Part shown: piece after piece, positions 1-5,728 of the stretch
Layout: each line of letters opens with the position of its first letter
Numbering within the stretch: position 1 is the first letter of the stretch
DNA from: Pyrinomonadaceae bacterium
GTDB taxonomy: Bacteria; Acidobacteriota; Blastocatellia; Pyrinomonadales; Pyrinomonadaceae
Direction of reading: 5' to 3'
NCBI GenBank assembly: GCA_013695245.1
Contig: JACDAW010000344.1
Span: 1 to 7,925, forward strand
DNA: 7,925 nucleotides
Notes under the pieces: generated by a model
What the model was told of the DNA's origin: nothing
The model's database searches: none
Seen by the model: the letters and a program-made list of their open reading frames with translations, nothing else
Position numbers and translations under genes: made by a program

Positions 1-27
1 AATAGTATTTGACTTCAGGAGTTGACG

Positions 28-101
28 GGCGGCTGGAGGGAATCGAACCCTCGACATCGGGAACCACAATCCCGCGTTCTAACCGCTGAACTACAGCCGC
101 C
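28..101 (-). tRNA. tRNA-His (GTG)
   Basis: Read on the minus strand this folds as a complete cloverleaf. It has a 7-bp acceptor stem GCGGCTG/CAGCCGC, a D arm with AGTTCAGC-GG, an anticodon stem CGGGA/TCCCG around loop TTGTGGT (anticodon GTG, bases 65-67) and a T arm with GGTTCGATTCC. The extra 5' G at position -1 (base 101) pairs with C73 (base 28). This G-1:C73 pair is the identity element of tRNA-His. CCA is not encoded: the 3' flank reads CGTCA. It stands alone apart from tRNA-Arg, about 210 bp upstream on the same strand. Confidence 0.97.
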
Positions 102-183
102 GCAAATCGCGTGTCGTCCCCGGCGAGAAAAGAATCAACAGGTTAATTCCGCGCCGGAAATTTTCACTAAGGAAGACGCTTGC

Positions 184-213
184 ATAGTACAAAACGAAGC
201 CGTTGGCTGACAA
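184..213 (-). promoter_or_regulatory. Probable sigma70-type promoter of tRNA-His
   Basis: On the minus strand TTGTCA (-35, bases 208-213) and TACTAT (-10, bases 184-189) are separated by 18 bp. The start would fall near base 177, about 75 nt upstream of the tRNA-His 5' end. The -35 matches consensus at 5 of 6 bases and the -10 at 4 of 6. It was assigned by eye and by position in the otherwise empty 209-bp gap between the two tRNA genes. Confidence 0.45.
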
Positions 214-310
214 GCGCACGGACAATCTTTTTATTTGAACATCTGAATTCAAGAAAATTGAAAACCCGCGAAACAAGAGACTTGACCATCCATTACTTGC
301 GAATTAAAGA

Positions 311-383
311 TACCCCCGGCACGACTCGAACGTGCGACCCTCTGCTTAGAAGGCAGATGCTCTATCCACTGAGCTACGGGAGC
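311..383 (-). tRNA. tRNA-Arg (TCT)
   Basis: This is a complete minus-strand cloverleaf. The acceptor stem GCTCCCG pairs with CGGGGGT, with G-U at the terminal pair and U-G at the third. The D arm is AGCTCAGTGGATAGAGC, the anticodon stem TCTGC/GCAGA flanks loop CTTCTAA (anticodon TCT), and the T arm is GCACG-TTCGAGT-CGTGC. The discriminator base is A73. CCA is not encoded (3' flank TCT). It reads the AGA codon and probably AGG by wobble. Confidence 0.97.
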
Positions 384-404
384 GTAAAACCAAATTGTTT
401 ACAG

Positions 405-435
405 ATGTTACCACGCGCCGCACGGTGAAGGTCAA
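405..435 (-). promoter_or_regulatory. Possible promoter of tRNA-Arg
   Basis: On the minus strand TTGACC (bases 430-435) is followed after 19 bp by TAACAT (405-410). This places the start near base 398, about 15 nt before the tRNA. The hexamers are good but the spacer is 2 bp longer than ideal, so the call is moderate at best. Confidence 0.35.
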
Positions 436-501
436 ACGCGGTTTGCGATTCTTTGAAAGCTTATTGCGCTCATTAAGCTTGGGATACTAGAGAAGAGTTA
501 T

Positions 502-1665
502 ATGAGCTTTGTGGTAAAGTTGCAGCACTTTGGAGAACGAAGGGTTTATAAAATGAGCGAGCGGAGAGTGCAGGCGCGGTGGATCGCGCTCGTGGCGGCG
601 ACAATTGCGGTGTTGTATTTATGTTGGCTGATGCTTCAGCCGTTTATTGAAGTGTTGGCATGGGCGGCCGTTTTAGTGATCGTTTTCTACCCGCTTCACA
701 AGCGTATTGTAAAGCGCACGAACAGCCCTAGCTGGAGCGCGATTCTCTCAACGCTGCTCGTGATTCTAACGATTCTGATTCCGCTCGCGCTTGTCACGGC
801 GGCGGTCGTTAACGAAGTTAGTGGGGCGGCGCAGAATTTACAGGGCAGTGTCGAATCGTTGCTCGATCCGAACTCGCCGACGACGGGACGCTTCCTGCGA
901 TGGCTCGGACAGTACGTTGATATTAACCGCTTACGCTCGCAGGAATTTCTCGTTGAGCGGTTGAAGAATTTGAGCGGGCAGATCGGCGCGCGCACCTTTA
1001 ACCTCGCCACCGGATTGCTCACCATCATCGTTGAAATCTTCTTTGTGATCTTCACAATGTATTATCTGTTCCGCGATGGCGAACGCATTCGTGAAGCTCT
1101 CAAGAATGCATTGCCGCTCGAAACTTCACAGGCGCACGAAATCTTCCTGCGCACGCGCGATGTGATCAGTGCAAGCGTCTATGGCGTGCTTGTGATCGCA
1201 ACTATTCAGGGCGCGCTGGGCGGTTTGGCTTTCTGGTTTCTGGGGTTGCCGTCGCCGCTCGTGTGGGGCGTGGTGATGATGTTTATGTCTATGATTCCGG
1301 TGCTCGGCGCGTTCATCGTGTGGATTCCGGCGGCGATCTACCTGTTAGCGACCGGTCAGATTTGGCAGGGCGTGGTGCTCATCGTGTGGGGCGCGCTTGT
1401 GATCGGCTCGATTGATAATTTCCTTCGCCCGAAACTCGTCGGCGAGAAAACAAGATTGCATGAATTGTTAATTTTCTTTTCCGTGCTCGGTGGCTTGCAA
1501 GTCTTCGGCGTGCTCGGCCTCGTGCTCGGCCCTGTTGTCGTCGCCATTGCGCTCGCCTTGCTAGAGGTGTTTAGACAAGCGGAGCGAACTCCGCGACAGT
1601 CGCTGCAAGAAGCTTCGCTTGTTGAGGAGCAAGCCGAATTGCGAAACGTTCCAGCGAATAGTTGA
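502..1665 (+). CDS. AI-2E family transporter (PerM/YdiK-type polytopic membrane protein)
   Basis: This inner-membrane protein belongs to the AI-2E/UPF0118 family, whose members are reported as quorum-signal exporters, permeases or Na+/H+ antiporters. The substrate here cannot be read from the sequence. From the first ATG it is 387 aa. Hydrophobic segments lie at roughly 27-47, 50-66, 79-103, 167-190, 223-248, 252-281, 287-305 and 322-356, with a soluble loop at about 105-165. The family's two-helix start, hydrophilic loop and helical C-terminal core are all present, as is the conserved DNFLRP motif (305-310). The tail after 358 is charged. Two starts are possible: ATG 502, preceded by GAGAAGAG, or ATG 553 (370 aa), preceded by AAGGG at about 8 nt. 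The second gives a more typical N terminus. The NUDIX gene follows 88 bp downstream on the same strand. Confidence 0.93.
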   Translation: MSFVVKLQHFGERRVYKMSERRVQARWIALVAATIAVLYLCWLMLQPFIEVLAWAAVLVIVFYPLHKRIVKRTNSPSWSAILSTLLVILTILIPLALVTAAVVNEVSGAAQNLQGSVESLLDPNSPTTGRFLRWLGQYVDINRLRSQEFLVERLKNLSGQIGARTFNLATGLLTIIVEIFFVIFTMYYLFRDGERIREALKNALPLETSQAHEIFLRTRDVISASVYGVLVIATIQGALGGLAFWFLGLPSPLVWGVVMMFMSMIPVLGAFIVWIPAAIYLLATGQIWQGVVLIVWGALVIGSIDNFLRPKLVGEKTRLHELLIFFSVLGGLQVFGVLGLVLGPVVVAIALALLEVFRQAERTPRQSLQEASLVEEQAELRNVPANS

Positions 1666-1753
1666 TTAGCAGGCGAGGTTCACAGAGCAGTCGCGCGCAT
1701 GATAACGAACGTGAACAACGTGCAGGTTCAGCTCATCAGACATTAATTCACTC

Positions 1754-2305
1754 ATGACCTTTGATGAATCTCATAATCCTTGGCGCGCCGTGTCGTCACG
1801 CGAGGTTTACGATAATCCGTGGATCAAAGTGCATGAGGATGAGGTGGTGCGACCGGATGGAGAACCGGGCATTTACGGCGTCGTGCATTTTAAGAACACG
1901 GCGGTCGGCGTTCTCGCCATCGAAGATGATCACATTTACCTCGTCGGTCAGTATCGTTACACGCTTGATAGTTATTCGTGGGAGATACCTGAAGGCGGCT
2001 GTTCCGAAGGTGAAGAATTACTCGCGGCGGCGCAGAGGGAATTAGCGGAAGAGACCGGTTTGCGCGCTGGAAGCTGGCGAAGGCTCGGCGAAGCCTATTT
2101 GTCGAATTCCGTGTCAGACGAATTAGCCGTCTGGTTTCTCGCCACCGAACTTGTCGAGGGCGAACAACGGCCAGAGGGGACGGAACAGTTACAAGTGCGA
2201 TGCGTGTCGCTCGGCGAAGCGTTCAGGATGGCGGCGGAGGGCGAAATAACCGACGCGCTCAGTTTGCTGGCGATCATGAAATATCAGCTTTTGATTTGCC
2301 GGTGA
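1754..2305 (+). CDS. NUDIX hydrolase, ADP-ribose pyrophosphatase type
   Basis: This predicted cytosolic enzyme hydrolyses nucleoside diphosphate-linked substrates. ADP-ribose (to AMP and ribose 5-phosphate) is the most likely by family resemblance. The 183-aa protein has an intact Nudix box at residues 81-103 (G81-x5-E87-x7-R95-E96-L-x-E99-E100-x-G102-L). The catalytic metal-binding RELAEETG stretch is complete. Just before it, SWEIPEGG (75-82) matches the WE(I/L)PAG lead-in typical of NudF-type ADP-ribose pyrophosphatases, and the N-terminal strand region is of that type too. The start is ATG 1754; no strong Shine-Dalgarno is visible and the in-frame stop at 1712 limits extension. It may be cotranscribed with the upstream membrane protein and ends just before a strong terminator. 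Exact substrate is inferred. Confidence 0.93.
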   Translation: MTFDESHNPWRAVSSREVYDNPWIKVHEDEVVRPDGEPGIYGVVHFKNTAVGVLAIEDDHIYLVGQYRYTLDSYSWEIPEGGCSEGEELLAAAQRELAEETGLRAGSWRRLGEAYLSNSVSDELAVWFLATELVEGEQRPEGTEQLQVRCVSLGEAFRMAAEGEITDALSLLAIMKYQLLICR

Positions 2306-2333
2306 GCGTGAAGGTAAGCCCCTGCATGAACGT

Positions 2334-2370
2334 AAAAAATGCTAACCCGGCGAGCGGTTAGCATTTTTTT
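2334..2370. terminator. Bidirectional rho-independent terminator
   Basis: TGCTAACC (2340-2347) and GGTTAGCA (2356-2363) form a perfect 8-bp stem with an 8-nt loop. The stem is flanked by A6 on the left and T7 on the right, so a U-tract follows it on either strand. It lies between the convergent ends of the NUDIX gene and the small minus-strand gene and can serve both. Confidence 0.93.
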
Positions 2371-2390
2371 AAGTTAAAATTAATTAGAAA

Positions 2391-2642
2391 CTACGCAGCG
2401 GCGTATCGGTCGTCTGAGGTTTCAGCGAAAACCCGCCGACCGTTTAGGGCATCGTCAATGATTTCGCGCACCGCCGCCACGTCCGGGTTTACGTCCATAC
2501 GGTCGCAAGCGCGCAGGTGGCGCAAGATACCTTCGGTAGCGATGTTGCGAGGCGCTCCCGCTAGTTTTGAGAAGCGCCTGGCTTGAATATGGTCAATAGT
2601 CTTTAACCGCTCTTCCATCAGCATTGAAATGTTCGTCGTCAC
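2391..2642 (-). CDS. Small hypothetical protein, 83 aa
   Basis: I do not recognise this family. The start is GTG (2640-2642), with GGAG (minus strand, bases 2651-2654) 8 nt upstream. This good ribosome site, a promoter-like pair further up and the shared terminator together argue for a real gene. The predicted protein is soluble, with no signal peptide or membrane segment. It is rich in Arg, Asp and Ala: a basic, probably helical N-terminal half (about 10-48) is followed by an acidic helix (about 52-68, with EIIDDAL) and a short DDRYAAA tail. The size and charge pattern would allow a small DNA-binding or antitoxin-like protein, but nothing specific supports this and no toxin partner is adjacent. 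A start at the internal ATG (residue 7) is possible but has a poorer ribosome site. Confidence 0.7.
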   Translation of the reverse strand: MTTNISMLMEERLKTIDHIQARRFSKLAGAPRNIATEGILRHLRACDRMDVNPDVAAVREIIDDALNGRRVFAETSDDRYAAA

Positions 2643-2680
2643 TTTAATTGCTCCTTCACGTGCTCGCAGGAAAGTTTGAT

Positions 2681-2709
2681 TAGCTACGAGCTTAACGGTT
2701 TAAATGCAA
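2681..2709 (-). promoter_or_regulatory. Possible promoter of the 83-aa gene with embedded repeat (candidate operator)
   Basis: On the minus strand TTGCAT (-35, bases 2704-2709) and TAGCTA (-10, 2681-2686) have a 17-bp spacer, placing the start near base 2675, about 33 nt before the GTG. The spacer contains the 12-mer TTAAACCGTTAA. It is part of a 15-nt match (2692-2706) to the arm of the large inverted repeat at 2923-2965. A repeat overlapping a promoter spacer is typical of a repressor or activator site. The -10 is weak, so the promoter itself is tentative. Confidence 0.35.
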
Positions 2710-2922
2710 GAAAACCTTTTGATGTTGCGTCGAGGCTTCGGGATGCGCCTTCCGGGAATTGAGAAGAAATATAAAACGGCACACTTACAGCTTCCCGGTT
2801 ATCTTCCCCCTTGTTTTATACTGTCCGGCCAAAAGAATAGAAAATAATACTCTAAGAATATTAAAAATACCAGCAAAATCTTTAGCTAATCCTAAGCGAA
2901 CAAAAGCATTACGGTTTATCAG

Positions 2923-2965
2923 GTTTTAACGGTTTAGATGTGCGGCACATTTAAACCGTTAAAAC
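2923..2965. repeat. 20-bp inverted repeat with 3-nt loop
   Basis: The left arm (2923-2942) and the right arm (2946-2965) are reverse complements over 20 bases, with one difference (G2937 opposite T2951, a possible G-U pair in RNA). The loop is only CGG. The core of each arm is TTAACGGTTTA. There is no T-tract on either side, so it is not a standard terminator. The nearest gene end is HU, 107 bp to the right and transcribed toward it. As DNA it could be a dimer-binding operator or a cruciform; as RNA it would be a very stable hairpin. Confidence 0.9.
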
Positions 2966-3071
2966 TTCGCGGCACGACAAATTACCGCCTGTAAACTATT
3001 GAAGCAGACGCAACAAGAGTTCGCAGGCGATAATTTTACAAACCGGGAATGTGTAATGAGAGCCGTGCCTC

Positions 3072-3383
3072 CTACTTTTTAGGAACGACTGTATCCTTCA
3101 TCGCTTTGCCGAGCCGGAATTTAAGCGTTGTTTTCGCGGGAATCTGGATGGTTTCGCCGGTCGCGGGGTTGCGCCCTTCGCGTGCCTTGCGTTCGGACAA
3201 AACAAGTTTGCCGAAACCGGGAAGAGTAAATTCGCCGTTTCGTTTGACTTCGGTGCTCGCAAGCATCGCAAGTTCGTCAAACACTTCTTTAACTTGCGCG
3301 CGCTTCATGTCAAACTTGTCGGCAAAATGGTTGACTACCTCGGACTGCGTCATGCGCTTCTTCGGAGCTGCTTTGGTCGCCAT
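3072..3383 (-). CDS. HU/IHF-family DNA-binding protein
   Basis: This nucleoid-associated protein binds and bends DNA as a dimer. The 103-aa chain from ATG 3383 has a short basic N-terminal extension (ATKAAPKKR), the helical dimerisation part (about 11-48), then the beta-arm. The signature GRNPATGE is at 70-77, with P73 the likely intercalating arm-tip proline. GFGKL (56-60) and the FRLGKAMK end (89-96) are also family hallmarks. The typical family length is about 90 aa, so the extension accounts for the excess. ATG 3383 lies 15 nt after AGGAGG, a long spacing. In-frame TTG codons at 3410 and 3395 lie before or only 3 nt after that site and fit worse; ATG at residue 11 would give the ordinary HU length. 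It is monocistronic by layout. Whether it is HU or an IHF-like subunit cannot be told. Confidence 0.95.
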   Translation of the reverse strand: MATKAAPKKRMTQSEVVNHFADKFDMKRAQVKEVFDELAMLASTEVKRNGEFTLPGFGKLVLSERKAREGRNPATGETIQIPAKTTLKFRLGKAMKDTVVPKK

Positions 3384-3474
3384 GGTTTTCTGCAACTGCC
3401 TCCTGTGCAATTTTTAAGGAAATAGAAAAACTTTGTACGAGCAGGTATATCACACAGAACGCTCTCAAGTCTGC

Positions 3475-3497
3475 AAAAAAAAGCGAATTTCGCCCTT
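3475..3497 (-). terminator. Weak rho-independent terminator downstream of tRNA-Pro
   Basis: On the minus strand AAGGGCG and CGCTTTT pair around loop AAATT (7 bp, two of them G-U), running into a stretch of eight T. It lies 60 nt beyond the tRNA-Pro 3' end and upstream of the HU gene, so it probably separates the two transcripts. A second small hairpin, GCCGC/GCGGC at 3527-3543, lies between it and the tRNA. Confidence 0.4.
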
Positions 3498-3555
3498 AAA
3501 ACGATAATTTTTCTAATGTGAGGAAAGCCGCAGATTTAGCGGCAAGAGGATTTGA

Positions 3556-3630
<75 letters not shown>

Positions 3631-3700
3631 TCAACTAAAGTTTAACTTCTCAAAGAAGAGCACGAGCATTCTAGCGACAGCCCCGCAGGAAAAGCAAGCT

Positions 3701-4312
3701 TCAATTCATAACTCTTTCACGCAGAAAACTTAGGGCGGCGGCGAGCGCTCGTGTGCGATGGCTGATTTGTTCCTTAACATGCGCTGGCAATTCGCCGAAA
3801 GTCTGTCGGTAGCCCTCAGGGATAAAGATTGGATCATAACCGAATCCGCCCATGCCCCGCGCTTCGTAAGCAATGCGTCCCTCGCATTTTCCGGTGAACA
3901 CTTGAAGAAGATTTGTCGCAGGATCAGCGACGGCAACCGCACACACGAAACGCGCCCCGCGCTTTTCATCCGGTACATCACAGATTTCGGTAAGCAAACG
4001 CTCGATGCGTTCACCGTCCGTCGCATGGCTTCCCGCGTAGCGCGCCGAGTAAATGCCGGGACGACCACCAAGCGCGTCAACTTCCAACCCGGAATCGTCG
4101 GCGAGCGTTAAAAGTTTCGTCTGCACGGAGCACACGCGAGCCTTAAGCGTCGCATTCTCTGCAAACGTCGCGCCCGTCTCCTCTGCCTCCTGCACACGCG
4201 GAAAGTCCGCAAAGCTTCGCAAACGCATCGGCACGTCCGCGAGCAGCGAACTTATCTCACGCAGCTTTCCCTCATTGCGCGTCGCGATCATCAAATCATC
4301 TGAGTGCGCCAT
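3701..4312 (-). CDS. rdgB: RdgB/HAM1-family dITP/XTP pyrophosphatase
   Basis: This enzyme removes non-canonical purine nucleotides (dITP, ITP, XTP) by hydrolysing them to the monophosphate and pyrophosphate, keeping inosine and xanthine out of DNA and RNA. The 203-aa length matches the family (about 195-205). Visible motifs are the phosphate-binding TRNEGK (11-16), the acidic metal ligand around E44/E45, the catalytic ADDSGLEVDAL (71-81, with D72/D73), GRPGIYSARYAG (83-94), the base-recognition FGYDP (157-161) and SHR (184-186). I chose ATG 4312, with GGAAG about 12 nt upstream. The frame stays open to 4645, but that part runs antisense through the response-regulator gene and looks nothing like the family. 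ATG at residue 8 is an alternative start. The gene diverges from the receiver gene across a 99-bp gap. Confidence 0.96.
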   Translation of the reverse strand: MAHSDDLMIATRNEGKLREISSLLADVPMRLRSFADFPRVQEAEETGATFAENATLKARVCSVQTKLLTLADDSGLEVDALGGRPGIYSARYAGSHATDGERIERLLTEICDVPDEKRGARFVCAVAVADPATNLLQVFTGKCEGRIAYEARGMGGFGYDPIFIPEGYRQTFGELPAHVKEQISHRTRALAAALSFLRERVMN

Positions 4313-4411
4313 CCGATAAATCGCTTCCGTGTGCTTTATCTCGTCCGTTGCAGTTGCTATATTAAATAGCGCGCGCGCATTGGTGTGGCTATTGTAGCTT
4401 GCGCAAAGAAC

Positions 4412-4804
4412 ATGACAACTGAAATTGAAAAGCAAGTCCCGACGATCCTGATCGTTGATGACGTGCTCGATAGTTTGGTAATGATCAGCCTGACGCTTCA
4501 GAGCATGGGCTTCCGCGTTTTGACGGCCGAGAACGGTCGCAACGCGATTGAGGTGGCGCGTCTCGCCTGCCCCGACCTGATCCTGATGGACATTCACATG
4601 CCGGAACTCGATGGCCTCGCCGCTACGCGCCGCCTCCGCGAGCAAACGGAGTTGCAGAAAATTCCGGTCGTAGCTTTAACCGCTTTCTCGACCGAAGGAT
4701 TCCAGAAGGCGGCGTTCGATGCCGGACTTGACGGCTATCTCACCAAGCCAGTTGATTTCGAGCGATTAATCAAACTCATCAACACGCTGATCGACAGAGA
4801 ATAA
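4412..4804 (+). CDS. Single-domain response regulator (CheY-like receiver)
   Basis: The 130-aa protein consists of one receiver domain with no output domain. It carries the acidic pair D16-D17, the phospho-acceptor D60 in LILMDIHMPELDG, the switch threonine T90 (VALTAF), Y109 and the invariant K112 (TKP). It is therefore competent for phosphorylation, and probably signals by protein contact, as CheY or Spo0F do, or as a shuttle in a phosphorelay. The sequence around D60 (MDIHMPELDG) resembles receivers attached to hybrid histidine kinases. ATG 4412 was chosen; a GTG nine codons upstream (4385) is in frame, and neither has a strong ribosome site. No histidine kinase is nearby, so its partner is elsewhere. 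The gene converges with the J-domain gene, with 24 bp between the stops and no visible terminator. Confidence 0.93.
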   Translation: MTTEIEKQVPTILIVDDVLDSLVMISLTLQSMGFRVLTAENGRNAIEVARLACPDLILMDIHMPELDGLAATRRLREQTELQKIPVVALTAFSTEGFQKAAFDAGLDGYLTKPVDFERLIKLINTLIDRE

Positions 4805-4828
4805 TTTTACTTCCGCAATCCCGCCGCA

Positions 4829-5551
4829 TCACGCAAAGTGTTCGAGCCTCCGCCGCGCCTTTACGATTCGCCGTTTGATGCGCTCTTCCATTTCTGCGAG
4901 CGCGTCGCGCCCCTTTTTCGCATCTTCGTCAACCGAGAGTTTGAGCCGGTACAAGCCGTCCAGCTTAATTCGCTTGATGCCGAATTCAATTGTGCGCAAT
5001 TCCTCTTTGAGACTCACCAGCCTGTCGGCCAAATCTTCCGGGTCGCCGCCGTGTGCGGTGGCGCAATAAGATTGTAATTGCTCGTCGCCGAGCAAGGTAT
5101 GAAGGCTATCAACGTCTCCTTCGCGGTAAGCGCGGCTCGCCTCGGCCATGATCGAATGACGACGCCGCGCCTCCCTTTCATCACCCGCGTGATCAGGATG
5201 AAACAGCTTCGCCACTGACCAGAACAACTTGCGCAAACTTCCCTTGATCGGCATCGCAAGATTTGCTTTCATGTCGTCGGAATCAACTGAATCCTCTTCG
5301 GCTTCTCCCGTCGTCTCTATGCCAAACGCGCGCTCTTCCGATTCCCTTAAGGCGCGCTCGATCTCATCCAATTCGGCGAGAAGGCTGCCGACGCTTTGCG
5401 TGTAGTGCGCTTTGAAATTTTGCAGCGCTGTTTGCAACGCGGCAAGCTCACTTCGCCGCTCAATGAGCAACAACTCAAGGCGCGCGACTTCCTGCACTAA
5501 ATCAAGCGGTGTACTACTTTCCGCAGATGAATGAACGCTAAGACTTTGCAT
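4829..5551 (-). CDS. J-domain (DnaJ-like) coiled-coil protein
   Basis: The 240-aa cytosolic protein is a probable Hsp70 (DnaK) co-chaperone or adaptor. The centre holds a J-domain-like segment (about 104-155) with LFWSVAKLFHPD. The diagnostic HPD tripeptide at 118-120 lies after a basic helix II, and MAEASRAYREGD (135-146) corresponds to helix III. There is no Gly/Phe region, zinc finger or DnaJ C-terminal domain. Flanking segments (about 17-74 and 170-238) are charged and heptad-like, probably coiled coils, separated by an acidic linker (79-93). I chose ATG 5551. A TTG at 5626 would add 25 residues, but neither start has a clear Shine-Dalgarno, and a TACACT -10-like box (5572-5577) suits the shorter form. 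The gene diverges from the TipA-like regulator. The client or function is unknown. Confidence 0.85.
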   Translation of the reverse strand: MQSLSVHSSAESSTPLDLVQEVARLELLLIERRSELAALQTALQNFKAHYTQSVGSLLAELDEIERALRESEERAFGIETTGEAEEDSVDSDDMKANLAMPIKGSLRKLFWSVAKLFHPDHAGDEREARRRHSIMAEASRAYREGDVDSLHTLLGDEQLQSYCATAHGGDPEDLADRLVSLKEELRTIEFGIKRIKLDGLYRLKLSVDEDAKKGRDALAEMEERIKRRIVKARRRLEHFA

Positions 5552-5675
5552 AAGGTTTGTTGAATCTAAACAGTGTAACAGGAAGCAATGCGAAAGTCCT
5601 TTGCGAAGAGAATAAGGACTTATCAAGTTCGCGGTTAATAAATTGCGCCGAAGAATAATTATTTGAAAATAAAAC

Positions 5676-5706
5676 TTGCGTCTGACGTAACGTCAGGTTT
5701 TAGGAT
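5676..5706 (+). promoter_or_regulatory. MerR-type promoter/operator of the TipA-like gene
   Basis: TTGCGT (-35, 5676-5681) and TAGGAT (-10, 5701-5706) are separated by exactly 19 bp. The spacer begins with the perfect dyad CTGACGTAACGTCAG (5682-5696, 7+1+7). Overlong spacers with a centred dyad are the hallmark of promoters activated by MerR-family proteins through DNA distortion. The start would be near 5713, right before the AAAGGAGG ribosome site at 5714-5721. This predicts autoregulation by the gene downstream. The TTG at 5663 lies upstream of the promoter and can be excluded as its start codon. Confidence 0.8.
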
Positions 5707-5728
5707 GAATATGAAAGGAGGATGGCAC

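Larger units (their letters stand above)
2643..3071. other. AT-rich gene-free region between the 83-aa gene and the HU gene
   Basis: I see no credible coding sequence in these 429 bp on either strand. The stretch is visibly more AT-rich than its neighbours. It holds the repeat copy at 2692-2706, the inverted repeat at 2923-2965 and four ACGGTTTA octamers (2695-2702, 2911-2918, 2929-2936 and, inverted, 2952-2959). Promoter-like patches are also present, for example a TATAAA on the minus strand near 2814-2819. A small RNA gene or a regulatory island would fit equally well. Confidence 0.6.

Noticed and set aside
22..428. Small plus-strand open frames over the tRNA-His and tRNA-Arg region
   Set aside because: They run through the complements of tRNA genes; peptides such as GWRESNPRH and TRTCDPLL are the usual artefacts of reading across tRNA T arms.
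457..480. AAGCTT repeated 12 bp apart upstream of the AI-2E gene, as an imperfect palindrome
   Set aside because: Each AAGCTT is itself a six-base palindrome and the inner bases do not pair well; chance cannot be excluded and no promoter is aligned with it.
1678..1716. GTTCAC and GTGAAC pair between the AI-2E and NUDIX genes
   Set aside because: The arms are only 6 bp, the loop is long and there is no U-tract; too weak to call a terminator or operator.
2643..3071. CRISPR-like array suggested by repeated ACGGTTTA octamers
   Set aside because: Repeats are short, irregularly spaced and partly inverted, with no spacers of uniform length and no cas genes.
3049..3417. Plus-strand 122-aa open frame
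   Set aside because: It is the antisense shadow of the HU gene, whose protein has clear family motifs.
4313..4645. Upstream extension of the rdgB frame to 4645
   Set aside because: The extra 111 residues are antisense to the receiver gene and have no family resemblance; the motif-bearing protein of normal length begins at 4312.
5663..5728. TTG at 5663 as start of the TipA-like protein
   Set aside because: It lies upstream of the predicted promoter and operator and lacks a ribosome site; GTG 5729 has AAAGGAGG at ideal spacing.
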